Source of the DNA: Nocardia tenerifensis NBRC 101015
GTDB lineage: Bacteria; Actinomycetota; Actinomycetes; Mycobacteriales; Mycobacteriaceae
DNA: 64,000 nt
NCBI RefSeq assembly: GCF_000308715.1
Contig: NZ_BAGH01000010.1
Location: 1-64,000, forward strand
Reading direction: 5' to 3'
Shown: positions 35,784 through 48,973 of the stretch, one piece after another
Layout: every line of letters begins with the position of its first letter
Numbering within the stretch: position 1 is the first letter of the stretch
Notes under the pieces: model-generated
What the model was told of the DNA's origin: nothing
The model's database searches: none
The model's input: the letters and a program-made list of their open reading frames with translations, nothing else
Program-made: the position numbers and the translations under genes

Positions 35784-35928
35784 GTCGGTTGAATCGGACA
35801 AAGCACCCGCCGCGTCGGATCGTCCGGCCGTCGAATTGGTCGTAAGGCGCGCGTGAAGGAAGGGTGTTTATGCTGGTCAGAAATGTTTGCGACGCATGTC
35901 ACCGCGGGCAGGTAATCTGCGATCCATC

Positions 35929-37658
35929 ATGCTGATTCGACTTCTGCGCACTCATCTATACCCCTACCGTGCCCAGCTGGCAGGGGTCGTCGTGCTGCAG
36001 TTGATCTCGGTGATCGCCATGCTTTACCTGCCGAGCCTCAACGCCGATCTCATCGATAACGGCGTCACCAAGGGCGATATCGGATACATCTGGAGCACCG
36101 GCCTGCGGATGCTCGCGGTCACCGGCGTGCAGATCATCGCCTCCGGCTGCTCGGTCTACCTCGGCGCGCAGGCGGCCATGAGCGCGGGGCGCGACATGCG
36201 CGGCGCGCTGCTGCATCGCGTCGGCTCCTTCTCCGCGCGCGAGGTCGGCATGTTCGGCGCTCCGTCGCTGATCACCCGCAATACCAACGACATTCAGCAG
36301 GTGCAGCTGCTCATCGCGATGTCGGCGACCATCCTGGTGATGGCCCCGATCATGTGCGTCGGCGGCATCATCATGGCGCTGCGCGAGGACCTCGGCATGT
36401 CCTGGCTGCTGCTGATCGCGGTGCCCGCGCTCGGGCTGTCCATGGCCTTCCTGATCAGCAAGATGGTGCCCGGCTTCCGGGACATGCAGACCAGGATCGA
36501 CGAGGTGAACCGGGTGCTGCGCGAGCAGATCACCGGCATCCGCGTGGTGCGCGCCTTCGTCCGCGAACGCCAGGAGACCTGGCGCTTCGGCGTCGCCAAT
36601 TCCGAGCTCACCGATACCGCGCTGCGCGTCGGCCGGCTGATGGCGCTGATGTTCCCGCTGGTCATGCTGATCAGCAATGTCACCGCGGTGGCAGTGATCT
36701 GGTTCGGCGGCCACGCCGTCGACGAGGGCAGCATCCAGATCGGCTCGCTCACCGCGATGCTGTCCTACATCATGCAGATTCTGATGGCCGTGATGATGGC
36801 CTCGTTCCTGGCCATGATGGCGCCGCGCGCCGCGGTCTCCGCCGACCGGATCGGCGAGGTGCTCGAGACCGAGTCCTCGGTGGTGCCGCCGCCGCTGCCG
36901 CAGCCGTTCCAGGGCGACCCGGCCGACGTCGACTTCCAGTTCGCCGAGTTCGCCTTCCCCGGCGCGGAGAAGCCGGTGCTGAAAGCCATTCGGTTCCAGG
37001 TGAAGCCGGGCACGACCACCGCGATCGTCGGCTCGACCGGCTCGGGCAAGACCACACTGCTCAACCTCGTGCCGCGGCTGATGGACGTCACCGACGGCGC
37101 GGTCTACGTGGGCGGCACCGACGTCCGGCACATCGACCTCGAACTGCTGCGCTCGCAGATCGGCCTGGTCCCGCAGAAGGCGTATCTGTTCTCCGGAACG
37201 GTGGCCAGCAACCTGCGCTACGGCAATCCGGACGCCACCGACGAGGAGCTGTGGCGCGCGCTGGAGATCGCGCAGGCCGACGACTTCGTCCGGGAGATGG
37301 CGCAGGGCCTGGAGACTCCGGTGGCCCAGGGCGGCACCACCGTCTCCGGCGGCCAGCGCCAGCGGCTCGCGATCGCGCGGGCGTTGGTGAAGCGGCCGCG
37401 GGTCTACCTGTTCGACGACTCGTTCTCCGCGCTCGACGTGGCGACCGATGCCAGGCTGCGCGAGGCGCTGCGGCCGGTGACCAGGGAGGCGGCGGTCATC
37501 ATTGTGGCGCAACGGATCACGACGATCCGCGACGCGGATCAGATCGTGGTGCTCGAGGACGGTGAGATGGCCGGCGTCGGCAGCCACGACCAGCTGATGC
37601 GCAATTGCAAGGAGTACCAGGAGATCGTCTCGTCCCAGCTGAGCGCGGAGGAGGTGCG

Positions 37659-37662
<4 letters not shown>
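35929..37662 (+). CDS. ABC exporter half-transporter, degenerate-site subunit
   Basis: 577 residues. Six membrane helices (about 15-305), then a nucleotide-binding domain with Walker A STGSGKTT, signature VSGGQRQR and Walker B VYLFDDSFSALD, with Asp where the catalytic Glu should be. This is again the degenerate half of a heterodimeric exporter. It overlaps its partner by 4 nt (ATGA). The start MLIRLLRTHLYPYR is chosen because it immediately precedes the first helix. Confidence 0.9.
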
Positions 37663-40942
<3,280 letters not shown>

Positions 40943-40953
40943 AACCGGTGGCC

Positions 40954-40978
40954 CCGGACTCCACGACGTGAAGTCCGG
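40954..40978. terminator. Hairpin between convergent tgt and transporter genes
   Basis: CCGGACT (40954-40960) pairs with AGTCCGG (40972-40978), with an inner CAC/GTG pairing. It lies between the tgt stop and the end of the opposing transporter gene. Confidence 0.75.
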
Positions 40979-40994
40979 TGGCCGCCAACGTCTT

Positions 40995-41774
40995 TCAGCT
41001 CAGTAGTGCGGGCTCCGGGCTCGGCGCGTAGGTCGGCTCGTGCTTCTTGAGCCAGGCGATCACCCGGTAGGTGATCGGCAGCACGATGACCTCCGCGAGC
41101 GTCTTCCACAGGAAGCCGACGATCACGTAGTTCACGAACTGGCCCCACGAGTCGATGCCGATGGCCGTGGCCGCGATGGAGCAGAAGATGAGCGTGTCAC
41201 CGAACTCGCCGACCACGGTGGAGCCGATCAGCCGCGCCCACAGGTGCTTTTCCTTGGTGCGCTCCTTGATCAGCACCAGCGTCGCGGAGTTCAGCATCTC
41301 GCCGACGAAATAGCCGGCCAGGCCGGCGGCGACGAGCTGCGGCGTGGTGCCGATGACGGTGCGGAACGCGTCCTGGTTCTCGTAGAACGTCGCGACGGGC
41401 AGCTCGATCGCGATCTTGAAGCAAACCACCGTCAACAACAGGACGGCGAATCCGTAGTAGATGGCCCGGCGGGCGGACTTGAAGCCGTAGATCTCGCTCA
41501 GCACATCGCCGACGATGTAGGCCAGGGGGAAAAGGAACCACGCGCCGTCGGTGCTGATCGGCAGCACCTCCAGCGGTCCTATCTTCAACGATTGATCGGT
41601 GAAGAACTGCACGCCCTTGGTCGCGCAGATGTTGGAGATGATCAGCGTCGCGGTGAACAACGCCACTATCGGTGTGTAGTACCCCCGCGCTACCTGGGCG
41701 AATGCCGCATGGTCCGGCGCGGGGCGCCCAGATTCGGGGGTATCGATTTTATTCGGCTCACTCACCCGCATCAT
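40995..41774 (-). CDS. yhhQ: Queuosine precursor transporter (YhhQ/QPTR, VUT family)
   Basis: 259 residues from ATG 41774 (ATG 41771 and GTG 41765 are alternatives). About six membrane segments. Features of the COG1738 family: NICATKGVQFF, FPLAYIVGDVLSEIYGFKSARRAIYYGF, LAGYFVGEMLNS, STVVGEFGDTLIF and KTLAEVIVLPITYRVIAWLKK. YhhQ proteins import queuine or preQ0/preQ1. It sits beside tgt, convergent, which supports salvage of queuine for tRNA. Only 29 nt separate its start from the divergent DUF4190 gene. Confidence 0.92.
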   Translation of the reverse strand: MMRVSEPNKIDTPESGRPAPDHAAFAQVARGYYTPIVALFTATLIISNICATKGVQFFTDQSLKIGPLEVLPISTDGAWFLFPLAYIVGDVLSEIYGFKSARRAIYYGFAVLLLTVVCFKIAIELPVATFYENQDAFRTVIGTTPQLVAAGLAGYFVGEMLNSATLVLIKERTKEKHLWARLIGSTVVGEFGDTLIFCSIAATAIGIDSWGQFVNYVIVGFLWKTLAEVIVLPITYRVIAWLKKHEPTYAPSPEPALLS

Positions 41775-41803
41775 CCAACCAGGTTGTGGAATACCCTGTA
41801 GCA

Positions 41804-42325
41804 ATGACGAATCCCGGCGATTCCGACGAATGGTGGAAACAGTACGGCGGCCAAGGCGTTTCGCCGGAATCCGGTGCGCAGAGCTCGGTTCCGCAATATC
41901 CGAACGCTGAACAGCCATCGGGGTACCCGTCGGCGCCGCAGTACCCGCAGCAGCCCGCCCAGCCGATGACGCCCCCGCCGCAGCAGCAGTTCCCCGGCTA
42001 TCAGCAGCCGTACGCCCAGCAGCCGCAGCAACAGTACGGTCAGCCGAGCTACGGTTACCCGCCCGCCTACCAGCCGTACGGCATGCCGCAGCAGGGCGCC
42101 AACGGCATGGCCATCGGCGCGCTCATCGCCTCGCTGGCCGGATTCGTCACCTGCGGCCTCGGCTCCATCGTCGGCATCATCCTCGGCGTCATCGGCCTGA
42201 ACCAGATCAAGCAGACCGGCCAGGACGGCAAAGGCATGGCGCTGGCCGGCATCTGGATCGGCGTCGGCGCCATCGTCCTAGCCGTCCTCTGGTTCGTCGT
42301 AGTCCTGATCGCCGGCACCACCTAG
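41804..42325 (+). CDS. DUF4190-like membrane protein with Pro/Gln/Tyr-rich N-terminus
   Basis: 173 residues. The first about 95 residues are low-complexity P/Q/Y/G (repeats such as QQPYAQQPQQQYGQ). They precede two membrane helices of the DUF4190 type (GALIASLAGFVTCGLGSIVGIILGVIGLNQI and a second helix). The soluble tail is predicted cytosolic and disordered. It shares this architecture with the RDD gene downstream. Function unknown. Confidence 0.8.
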   Translation: MTNPGDSDEWWKQYGGQGVSPESGAQSSVPQYPNAEQPSGYPSAPQYPQQPAQPMTPPPQQQFPGYQQPYAQQPQQQYGQPSYGYPPAYQPYGMPQQGANGMAIGALIASLAGFVTCGLGSIVGIILGVIGLNQIKQTGQDGKGMALAGIWIGVGAIVLAVLWFVVVLIAGTT

Positions 42326-42345
42326 CGTTCTATCCACGAAAACGT

Positions 42346-42377
42346 CAGGGGCGCACCCGTTCTCGGGTGCGCCCCTG
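42346..42377. terminator. Bidirectional terminator
   Basis: CAGGGGCGCACCCG (42346-42359) and CGGGTGCGCCCCTG (42364-42377) form a perfect 14-bp stem with a 4-nt loop, between the convergent DUF4190 and RDD genes. Confidence 0.92.
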
Positions 42378-42401
42378 CGCGTTTCGATCAGCCGTGCGCG
42401 A

Positions 42402-43109
42402 TCAGGACTTGACGACCTGGGTGCCGCCGGCGAACTTGTCGTGCCAACCCTGCTTGTTCGGGTCCTGCGAGATGGTGACCATGATGTAGATGGCCAAGCC
42501 GAGCGAGACCAGGCTGCCGATGCACGGAATGATGCTGGCCGCGATGAACGCGTTGCGCTTCAGCGAGGTCACCGGGTCGATCTTGGCCGCGCCGCCGGGG
42601 GCGAGCACCTTCAGGCCGAGCACCTTCTTGCCGATGGTGGTGCCCTGCGAGGTCTCCATGCCGACGAAGTAGCCGAGCTGCACCAGGGTCCAGATCAGAC
42701 CGAGGCCGATGGTCAGCCCCACGCTGTTCTTCACCACGAGGTAGATGATCAGGTAGGGGATGTAGAGGACGAGTGCGTCGATGACGCGCGCGCCGATGCG
42801 GGTGCCGAGGTCGCCCGGCTGGCCGCCGTAGTTGTTGAAACCGGGCTGCTGCGGGTACTGGCCGTAGGAATCCTGCGGCTGGCCGTACTGCGGCTGCTGA
42901 CCGTACTGGGGCTGCTGGCCGTACTGCGGCGGCTGCTGACCGTACTGCGGCTGCTGGCCGTACTGCTGGCCGCCCTGCGGGTACTGCTGGCCGCCTTGCG
43001 GGTACTGCTGGCCGCCCTGTGGGAACTGCTGGCCGCCTTGCGGGTACGGCTGCCCATACGGCTGCCCGCCCTGCGGATATTGGTTGGGGTCGTACCCACC
43101 GCTTGTCAT
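42402..43109 (-). CDS. RDD family membrane protein with QQYPQGG repeats
   Basis: 235 residues from ATG 43109. The N-terminal about 95 residues consist of tandem PQGGQQ(Y/F) and QYGQQP repeats, echoed in the DNA as GC-rich direct repeats. The RDD domain follows with LGTRIGARVIDALVL (Arg-Asp), TIGKKVLGLKV and RNAFIAASIIPCIGSL, and about three membrane segments. RDD proteins are small membrane proteins, some linked to ion exchange. The repeat tail resembles the DUF4190 neighbour. Confidence 0.85.
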   Translation of the reverse strand: MTSGGYDPNQYPQGGQPYGQPYPQGGQQFPQGGQQYPQGGQQYPQGGQQYGQQPQYGQQPPQYGQQPQYGQQPQYGQPQDSYGQYPQQPGFNNYGGQPGDLGTRIGARVIDALVLYIPYLIIYLVVKNSVGLTIGLGLIWTLVQLGYFVGMETSQGTTIGKKVLGLKVLAPGGAAKIDPVTSLKRNAFIAASIIPCIGSLVSLGLAIYIMVTISQDPNKQGWHDKFAGGTQVVKS

Positions 43110-43153
43110 AGTTTGTCCTCGTCGAGTGATCAGTAGTTGGACGAATGCGTACG

Positions 43154-44071
43154 TTACGGACATCGACTGCGTTGCAACAACCCATTCCCGTCGAGTATCC
43201 ACGGTTCACGCGGCAGCCGCGCCGGGTCGAAACGGTCGAGCAGCTCCGCCGCCGAGGTCGCCGGGTTGCCGAGCGAGTGGGCGAGCGCGGTCACCACCTG
43301 CTCGGGTGTCGCGCCGAGCGCGCGCTGGTCGGCCAGCGTCACCGCGCCGTCCCGCTTGGCGAGTCGTTGCCCCTGCGCGTTCAGCACCAGGGGAACGTGC
43401 GCGTAGTGCGGCACCGAAAGTCCGAGCAGCGACGCGAGATAGGCCTGCCGCGGGGTGGACGGTAGCAGGTCGTCGCCGCGCACCACCTGATCGATGCCCT
43501 GCGCCGCGTCGTCGACCACTACCGCCAGGTTGTAGGCCGGGATGCCGTCGCCGCGCCGCAGCACCACGTCGTCCACGGGGCCGCGGTAGCGGCCGTGCAG
43601 TTCGTCGACGATCTCGAATTCGGTTGCCGCGGACCGCAAGCGCAGCGCGGCCGGGCGGCCCTGCTCGCGAAACCTGGTGCGGGCCTCTTCGGTCAGCGTG
43701 CGACAGGTTCCCGGGTAGGCGCCCATCGGCCCGTGCGGCGCCGTCGCCGCCTGCTGGATTTCCCTTCGCGTACAGAAGCATTCGTAGGTGAGGCCGGCGG
43801 CGGTGAGCCGATCGATCGCCGCCTGGTAGATCGGCAGCCGCTCGGACTGCCGGACCACCGGCTCGTCCCAGTCCAGCCCGATCGCGGCGAGGTCGTCCAG
43901 CTGCCGCTGTTCGGCGCCGGGCCGCACGCGGTCCAGGTCCTCGACCCGGATCAGGAAGCGTCTTCCGGTCGAGCGCGCGAACGCCCAGGCGAGCAGGGCC
44001 GTGCGCAGATTGCCGACGTGCAGATCGCCCGACGGGCTCGGCGCGTATCGGCCCGCCCCCGGTTCAGGCAC
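43154..44071 (-). CDS. gluQ: Glutamyl-Q tRNA(Asp) synthetase
   Basis: 305 residues, the short form of GluRS lacking the anticodon-binding domain. Motifs: RYAPSPSGDLHVGNLRTAL (HIGH-like), RVEDLDRVRPG, the zinc site Cys98-x-Cys100 with Tyr119 and Cys123, DDLLPSTPRQ and QRLAKRDG (KMSKS-like). It attaches glutamate to the cyclopentenediol of queuosine at position 34 of tRNA-Asp. It lies 2.2 kb from tgt and its transporter, so the window encodes uptake, insertion and further modification of queuosine. Confidence 0.92.
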   Translation of the reverse strand: MPEPGAGRYAPSPSGDLHVGNLRTALLAWAFARSTGRRFLIRVEDLDRVRPGAEQRQLDDLAAIGLDWDEPVVRQSERLPIYQAAIDRLTAAGLTYECFCTRREIQQAATAPHGPMGAYPGTCRTLTEEARTRFREQGRPAALRLRSAATEFEIVDELHGRYRGPVDDVVLRRGDGIPAYNLAVVVDDAAQGIDQVVRGDDLLPSTPRQAYLASLLGLSVPHYAHVPLVLNAQGQRLAKRDGAVTLADQRALGATPEQVVTALAHSLGNPATSAAELLDRFDPARLPREPWILDGNGLLQRSRCP

Positions 44072-44163
44072 GGACCCGGCTGGTGCGGGTTGACGTGGAC
44101 ACGGTGCCCATCGTAGATATGGGGCGCGCGGGTGTGGATAGCAGCCGCGCAGGTGTAGAGGTG

Positions 44164-44649
44164 TCAGCCGCGGAGACGCGGTGTCAGCTTCTCCGGCGAG
44201 ATCGGCGCCTCCGCGTCCAGGGCATCGAGCAGCCCCTGGGCGTACGCGATCAGCCCGGCGCGGTCTATGCCGTAGGGCGCGTCCGCGCCGTCCTCCGGCC
44301 GATACTCCGTCAGCCGGGTGATCGCGCGGGCGAGCAGTGTGCGCGCGCCCTTCTGATTACCGCGCTGGATGTGGGTGATGCCGACAGCGAGCTGCGCCAG
44401 CGCCTGCCACAGCATCCGTTCGGCGAACGGCCCGTTCTTCCACGCCGCCTCCAATACCTCGTGCGCGTTGAATGCCAGTCCGTCGTCCAGCAGTTGCTGA
44501 GCGAAGGTGAGTGTTTGCTGTGGCGGCAGATCCAGATCATCGGGAATTCGGGCAACTCCGGCACTGCCGGGCGGCAACGGACGGCCCAATCTGTCACGCG
44601 GACGAGAGTTAAGGGCGCGACCTGCGTCGTCGCGATCGCGTTCAACCAT
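44164..44649 (-). CDS. DUF309 domain protein
   Basis: 161 residues. ATG 44649 (MVERDRDDAGRALNSRPRD) is preferred over the in-frame ATGs at 44661 and 44658 because actinobacterial DUF309 proteins begin this way. DDGLAFNAHEVLEAAWK is the DUF309 signature helix, followed by LWQALAQLAVGITHIQRGN. Family members form helical bundles; the function is unknown. Confidence 0.85.
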   Translation of the reverse strand: MVERDRDDAGRALNSRPRDRLGRPLPPGSAGVARIPDDLDLPPQQTLTFAQQLLDDGLAFNAHEVLEAAWKNGPFAERMLWQALAQLAVGITHIQRGNQKGARTLLARAITRLTEYRPEDGADAPYGIDRAGLIAYAQGLLDALDAEAPISPEKLTPRLRG

Positions 44650-45058
44650 GGCTTCCATCATGCCCGCCCGCGGCGGTGGCGTCGATGAGCCACTGTCCGC
44701 AGAAAGAAACATCCCCGGATCACGGAGAATAATTTGAACCAAAATGTTTGCGGCAGCTCGATCAGCGGAATGTTCTCCCCTCACCGGCAATGTTCCCGCA
44801 ACATTTCAACTTCGCAAACTTGGCAGTTGCGATGATTCAATAAGCAAGAGCCGGGCAAACTTTCGATGGACCTGCTAGGGTCGATCACGCGGGGGCAGCC
44901 CTCGAATAGTGTTTGCACCTTACGATGCAGGGTGATGATGTCGCACCGCGAAACCGCACGCCGAGACAGTGCTTGCGGAGCCCCTGTTTAGTGCCCGGTG
45001 CGAGCGTAACCATGTCAGGTAAATTCTCGTTCTCGACGCAGGCAAAGGAGCTAGTGCC
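44650..45058 (+). other. 409-bp intergenic region, relatively AT-rich
   Basis: Between the divergent DUF309 and DUF397 genes. It is less GC-rich than its surroundings, with several TTTGC/GCAAA and AATGTT elements near 44730-44930. No gene, and no remnant of the XRE regulator usually beside DUF397, could be read. Confidence 0.45.
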
Positions 45059-45268
45059 GTGAAAGTTGATCTGACGGGCGCGGTTTGGCGCAAGAGTAGC
45101 TTTAGTGGGCCTGACGGTGCCTGTGTGGAAGTCGCGTTCCTCGAGGGAGGCAATGTGGCCGTCCGGGACACGAAGGCGCAAACACGTGGCCCGGTACTCG
45201 CTTTCACTCCACGCGAGTGGGATGCGTTCCTCGAAGGAGTTTCGGCCGGAAACTTCAAGCACCTCTGA
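45059..45268 (+). CDS. DUF397 domain protein
   Basis: 69 residues from GTG 45059, after AAAGGAG. The single DUF397 domain is complete: VWRKSSFSGPDGACVEVAFLEGGNVAVRDTKA and LAFTPREWDAFLEGV. These proteins usually pair with an adjacent XRE-DUF5753 regulator in actinomycetes; none is present here, so this copy is orphaned. Next to it on the same strand lie the caspase-like/STAND remnants. Confidence 0.9.
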   Translation: MKVDLTGAVWRKSSFSGPDGACVEVAFLEGGNVAVRDTKAQTRGPVLAFTPREWDAFLEGVSAGNFKHL

Positions 45269-45378
45269 CTATCGAACCGCGTATACCTCGGGTCGGCTGC
45301 GACTCGGGGTAGCCGCGGTGGATCCCGATTCGGGTCGATCCACCAGCCGGCTTTGCGTCAACCCGGTATCTTCGCAAT

Positions 45379-45738
45379 ATGGGTGGGAGACTTGCGCTCG
45401 TCGTGGGATCCGAGTGTAAAGCGCTCGGCGAGTTGGGATTCCCCCTCCAGTTGGCCACCGACCTACATTCGCGCTTGACTACGTTGGGAGGCTGGGACTC
45501 CGCTCGCACGGTCGAGGGGCCCCTGCTGAATCCGACGACACGTGAGTTGACCGCGGAAATCAAAGCCGCATTCGCTCTTGCCGCCCGGAGCCAGGCCGCG
45601 CTGCTGATCAGCTTCGTCGGTCATGGCGTGGCGACCGGCCGGGACAACTTCTTCCTTCTGGCGCACGACTCGCCACAGCACCCCGAGTCGGATACCGCGC
45701 TGCACATCATCCAGGTGCTCAGCGAACAGCTCGGGTAG
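45379..45738 (+). CDS. Caspase-like (peptidase C14 family) domain remnant
   Basis: 119 residues. LALVVGSECKALGELGF, LNPTTRELTAEIKAAF and LLISFVGHGVATGRDNFFLL match the first half of an actinobacterial caspase-fold domain, with the catalytic His82 in FVGHG. The protein stops at LSEQLG, before the catalytic Cys block (normally D-x-C-x-S-G), so it cannot be an active protease. Reading resumes in another frame 17 nt later as part of a STAND NTPase. The pair looks like one large gene broken by internal deletion plus frameshift. Confidence 0.65.
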   Translation: MGGRLALVVGSECKALGELGFPLQLATDLHSRLTTLGGWDSARTVEGPLLNPTTRELTAEIKAAFALAARSQAALLISFVGHGVATGRDNFFLLAHDSPQHPESDTALHIIQVLSEQLG

Positions 45739-45755
45739 AGGGCTTTGCCTCGCTC

Positions 45756-47120
45756 GTGACGACCATCGCTGACGCAGGCGAAGACGATTCGACTGCCGAT
45801 CTGTTCGATCTGCTGGTACTGAAACCACTCGCCCGGCTCGAATCAGTCTGGGAGCCTGTCAATCTCGTGATCGATGGCATCGATCAGGCTGAGCCCGGTG
45901 TCCGGCACCTGATCGTGGATGCGATCGCCGACCTTGTGGGTCGCTCCGAGCTGGCCCACGTCCGAGTGATCGTCGGGATCCGTTCGGGCTCCGTCCTCGA
46001 GGAGCTACCCGGTTTGGCGGGGATGCGTCGTATCGAGTTGTTCCCACCGGCACCCGGAGAGATCGCGAGGGCAGTCGCGCGGCACGGGCTAGCCGGCGAT
46101 TCAGCTTGGGAGCAACGTCTCGTTGAGTTGCTTCAACAGACGGAGGCAGGAGGTTGGCTGCTCGCCCGGTTGCTGACCGAGATCGGTGACGATCTTCCCG
46201 GTGATGTTGCCGTGGACAGTCGTCTGGACGCACTGGTCAAGCAGCGCATCCGCTGCGCACTCGACGCAACCGCTCCCGCGCAGGCCAGCTCGATAGCCGC
46301 AGTGCTAGCCGTCTTGGCAGCGGCAGGATCGGGTCCGATAATGCCCGTGAAGTTGTTGCGTGATGCTGTCGCCGTACTCGGGCACCAACTATCCCTCCGG
46401 GGAGTTCGTGACATCGTGGTAGCGCTCGGGGTACTGATCAGCCGGGGCAACTCAGGGACGCGGCTGGAGATGCTGGGCTTGGCGCACCAAGACTTTCTGG
46501 CCTCGACACGGGATGAGGCTGCCAGAATTGGAGTGAGTTCCATTGAGGCGCACCAAAACATCTCCTGCGCGGTCCAGGCGAAAGCCGGTGACCGCGCCGC
46601 CGAATACGCGCGTACGACGGGTGTGCGTCATCATCTGGCCTGCGGCGACTCCGCCGCCGCCGTGCAATTGCTTGCGAATTCCGAGACCGTGCGGGCTGCG
46701 GACAATCGAGACTTGTGGGCCGCTTGGCTTCCGCTCTTCGTGGAGACCCTGGGCACGGCCCATCCCGACTGCCGCGTAGCGCGGTTCCACCTCGCCCATT
46801 GGCTGGGCGAGACCGGTGACCTGAATGCCGCGGTGATTGGTTTCGAGTGCCTGCTCGCCGATACTGCCGAGGCTGTCGGACCTGACGACGTGGAAGTCTT
46901 CCTGATCCGCGGCTGCTTGGCGCATTGGCGCGGTATGAGCGGCGAGCCACAGGAAGCGGTAGCAGAATTCGAGTTCCTTCTCGCCGATTGTGTACGGGTG
47001 TTGGGGTCCGATCATCCGGATACGCTCGATATCCGTGACGATCTGGCGGATTGGCGAGGCCAGAGCGGGGATGCCGTCGCAGCGGTAGGCGAGTACGAAC
47101 AGTTGCCGGGGACGCCTTAA
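45756..47120 (+). CDS. STAND-like NTPase C-terminal part with TPR repeats (remnant)
   Basis: 454 residues from GTG 45756. [17 protein letters not shown] is a Walker B-type strand of STAND/NACHT ATPases, and [16 protein letters not shown] a sensor-1-like strand. There is no P-loop, as the upstream part is missing. The C-terminus carries about three TPR-like repeats of the [12 protein letters not shown] / [16 protein letters not shown] / [21 protein letters not shown] type. Such caspase-STAND-TPR proteins are predicted conflict or cell-death switches. Without the P-loop this copy is probably inactive or only a scaffold. Confidence 0.6.
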   Translation: MTTIADAGEDDSTADLFDLLVLKPLARLESVWEPVNLVIDGIDQAEPGVRHLIVDAIADLVGRSELAHVRVIVGIRSGSVLEELPGLAGMRRIELFPPAPGEIARAVARHGLAGDSAWEQRLVELLQQTEAGGWLLARLLTEIGDDLPGDVAVDSRLDALVKQRIRCALDATAPAQASSIAAVLAVLAAAGSGPIMPVKLLRDAVAVLGHQLSLRGVRDIVVALGVLISRGNSGTRLEMLGLAHQDFLASTRDEAARIGVSSIEAHQNISCAVQAKAGDRAAEYARTTGVRHHLACGDSAAAVQLLANSETVRAADNRDLWAAWLPLFVETLGTAHPDCRVARFHLAHWLGETGDLNAAVIGFECLLADTAEAVGPDDVEVFLIRGCLAHWRGMSGEPQEAVAEFEFLLADCVRVLGSDHPDTLDIRDDLADWRGQSGDAVAAVGEYEQLPGTP

Positions 47121-48790
47121 ACCGGCTTACCCGTCGACCCGTTTCCGTTGGGAACGTTTCCGTCTCGGCTACCGCGTTCCTGGTAATTTCGGAGCACCGC
47201 GAGTTGGCGGCGTTCTTCGGCGTGGTCGGTTTCGAGGTTGCGTTCGGACTCCTGCCAGGGGTCGGCGCGGAAGAAGCCGCCGGTGCCGGGTTTGCCCGCG
47301 GCGCCTAGTTTGCTCATTTTCTTCGGGACCGGGGCGCCCTGGTACTCCAGCGGGATCGGGTGGCCGTGGTCGTCGACGGGGCCGAGGGGCTGGTGGATCT
47401 CGATGTACTCACCGTGCGGGAGGCGCCTGACCACGCCCGTCTCGACGCCGTGCCCGAGCACTTCGCGATCCCCGCGCTGCAGGCCGAGGCAGATTCGGTA
47501 GGCGAGGAAGTAGGCGAGGGGCGGGATGAGCAGGATGCCGATGCGGCCGGTCCAGGTGGTCGCGTTCAGCGAGACGTTGAACTTGTAGGCGACGATGTCG
47601 TTCACGCACGAGAGGGTGAGCACCACGTAGAACGCGATGGACATCGCGCCGATGGCGGTGCGCACGGGCACGTCCCTGGGGCGTTGCAGCAGATTGTGAT
47701 TCACGAATTTGTCGCCGGTGAGCCGCTTCTCGATCCACGGATAGGCGATGAGCACCGTGAACACCAGACCCATGATCAGCGCGCCCCACACCGGGGCCGG
47801 CACGGTGTAGCGGCCCAGATACAGCTCCCACGGCGGGATCAGGCGCATCATGCCGTCGGTCCACATCATGTAGAAGTCCGGCTGCGAACCCGCGGAGATC
47901 TGCGAGGGGTTGTACGGGCCCATGTTCCAGATCGGGTTGATCTGCAAAAGGCCGCCCATGATGGCGACGATGCCGAGGGTGAACGCGAAGAACGCGCCCT
48001 GATCCAGCGAGAACACCGGGACGATGCGGGCGCCGACCACGTTGTTCTCGGTGCGGCCCGGGCCGGGGAACTGGGTGTGCTTCTGGTACCAGACCAGGGC
48101 GATGTGCGCCGCGATCAATGCCAGCATGATGCCGGGGAACAGCAGCACGTGCGCGATGAACAGGCGCGGAATGATGATGTTGCCCGGATAGTCGCCGCCG
48201 AACATCAGCCAGTGCAGCCAGGTTCCGACGACCGGCAGCCCGAGCGTGATGGACGAGAACGCCGCCCGCAGTCCGGTGCCGGAGAGCAGGTCGTCGGGCA
48301 GCGAGTAGCCGAAGTAGCCCTCGAACATCGCCAGGATCAGCAGCAGCGCGCCGATCACCCAGTTCGCCTCACGCGGTTTGCGGAACGCGCCGGTGAAGAA
48401 CACCCGGAACAGGTGCACGATGATCGACGCCGCGAAAAGCAAAGCGGCCCAGTGGTGTACCTGCCGCACGAACAGTCCGCCGCGCACCTCGAACGAGATG
48501 TTCAGCGCCGTCTCGTACGCCCGCGACATGGTGACGCCGCGTAACGGCTGGTAGGAGCCGTTGTAGACGACCTCGGTCATGGACGGATCGAAGTACAGCG
48601 TCAGGTAGACGCCCGAGAGCAGCAGAATGATGAAGCTGTACAACGCGATCTCGCCGAGCAGGAACGACCAGTGCGTCGGAAACACCTTGTTGATCGACCG
48701 CTTGAGAAAATTCGCGGCCTGATATCGCTCGTCGGCGGAGCTCGCCTGCGCGCTGACCTTGCGACCGAGTTGGTTTGCCATGGTCGACAC
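47117..48790 (-). CDS. qcrB: Cytochrome bc1 complex cytochrome b subunit (QcrB), isolated copy
   Basis: 557 residues, full length for actinobacterial QcrB. Heme ligands His112/His126 and His214/His229 lie in helices II and IV. The Qo-site motif is PDFY (304-307), the actinobacterial form of PEWY. The charged C-terminal tail is typical. It accepts electrons from menaquinol and feeds a bcc-aa3 supercomplex. Neither qcrC, qcrA nor cta genes are beside it, so it is a stand-alone copy. GTG 48790 is used; ATG 48781 is an alternative. Confidence 0.92.
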   Translation of the reverse strand: MSTMANQLGRKVSAQASSADERYQAANFLKRSINKVFPTHWSFLLGEIALYSFIILLLSGVYLTLYFDPSMTEVVYNGSYQPLRGVTMSRAYETALNISFEVRGGLFVRQVHHWAALLFAASIIVHLFRVFFTGAFRKPREANWVIGALLLILAMFEGYFGYSLPDDLLSGTGLRAAFSSITLGLPVVGTWLHWLMFGGDYPGNIIIPRLFIAHVLLFPGIMLALIAAHIALVWYQKHTQFPGPGRTENNVVGARIVPVFSLDQGAFFAFTLGIVAIMGGLLQINPIWNMGPYNPSQISAGSQPDFYMMWTDGMMRLIPPWELYLGRYTVPAPVWGALIMGLVFTVLIAYPWIEKRLTGDKFVNHNLLQRPRDVPVRTAIGAMSIAFYVVLTLSCVNDIVAYKFNVSLNATTWTGRIGILLIPPLAYFLAYRICLGLQRGDREVLGHGVETGVVRRLPHGEYIEIHQPLGPVDDHGHPIPLEYQGAPVPKKMSKLGAAGKPGTGGFFRADPWQESERNLETDHAEERRQLAVLRNYQERGSRDGNVPNGNGSTGKPV

Positions 48791-48973
48791 CCCGCCCCTG
48801 GGAGAGTGGTATGCGTTCTACTACAGACGGTAGCAGGTGATTCTCGCGGAATCGAGAGCTTTTTCCGGATCTGTCTGCGAATCAAGATCATTCGGGAATG
48901 CTCGAGTGCGCTCACCGGCGTCGCGACCGCGCCGGTAACCGCCCGTCCAGCGAGGTTTCGATAGGGTCGGGCG

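Noticed and set aside
42840..43080. GC-rich direct repeats that might be mistaken for a CRISPR or satellite array
   Set aside because: They encode the PQGGQQY/QYGQQP repeats of the RDD protein, have no spacers and stay in frame.
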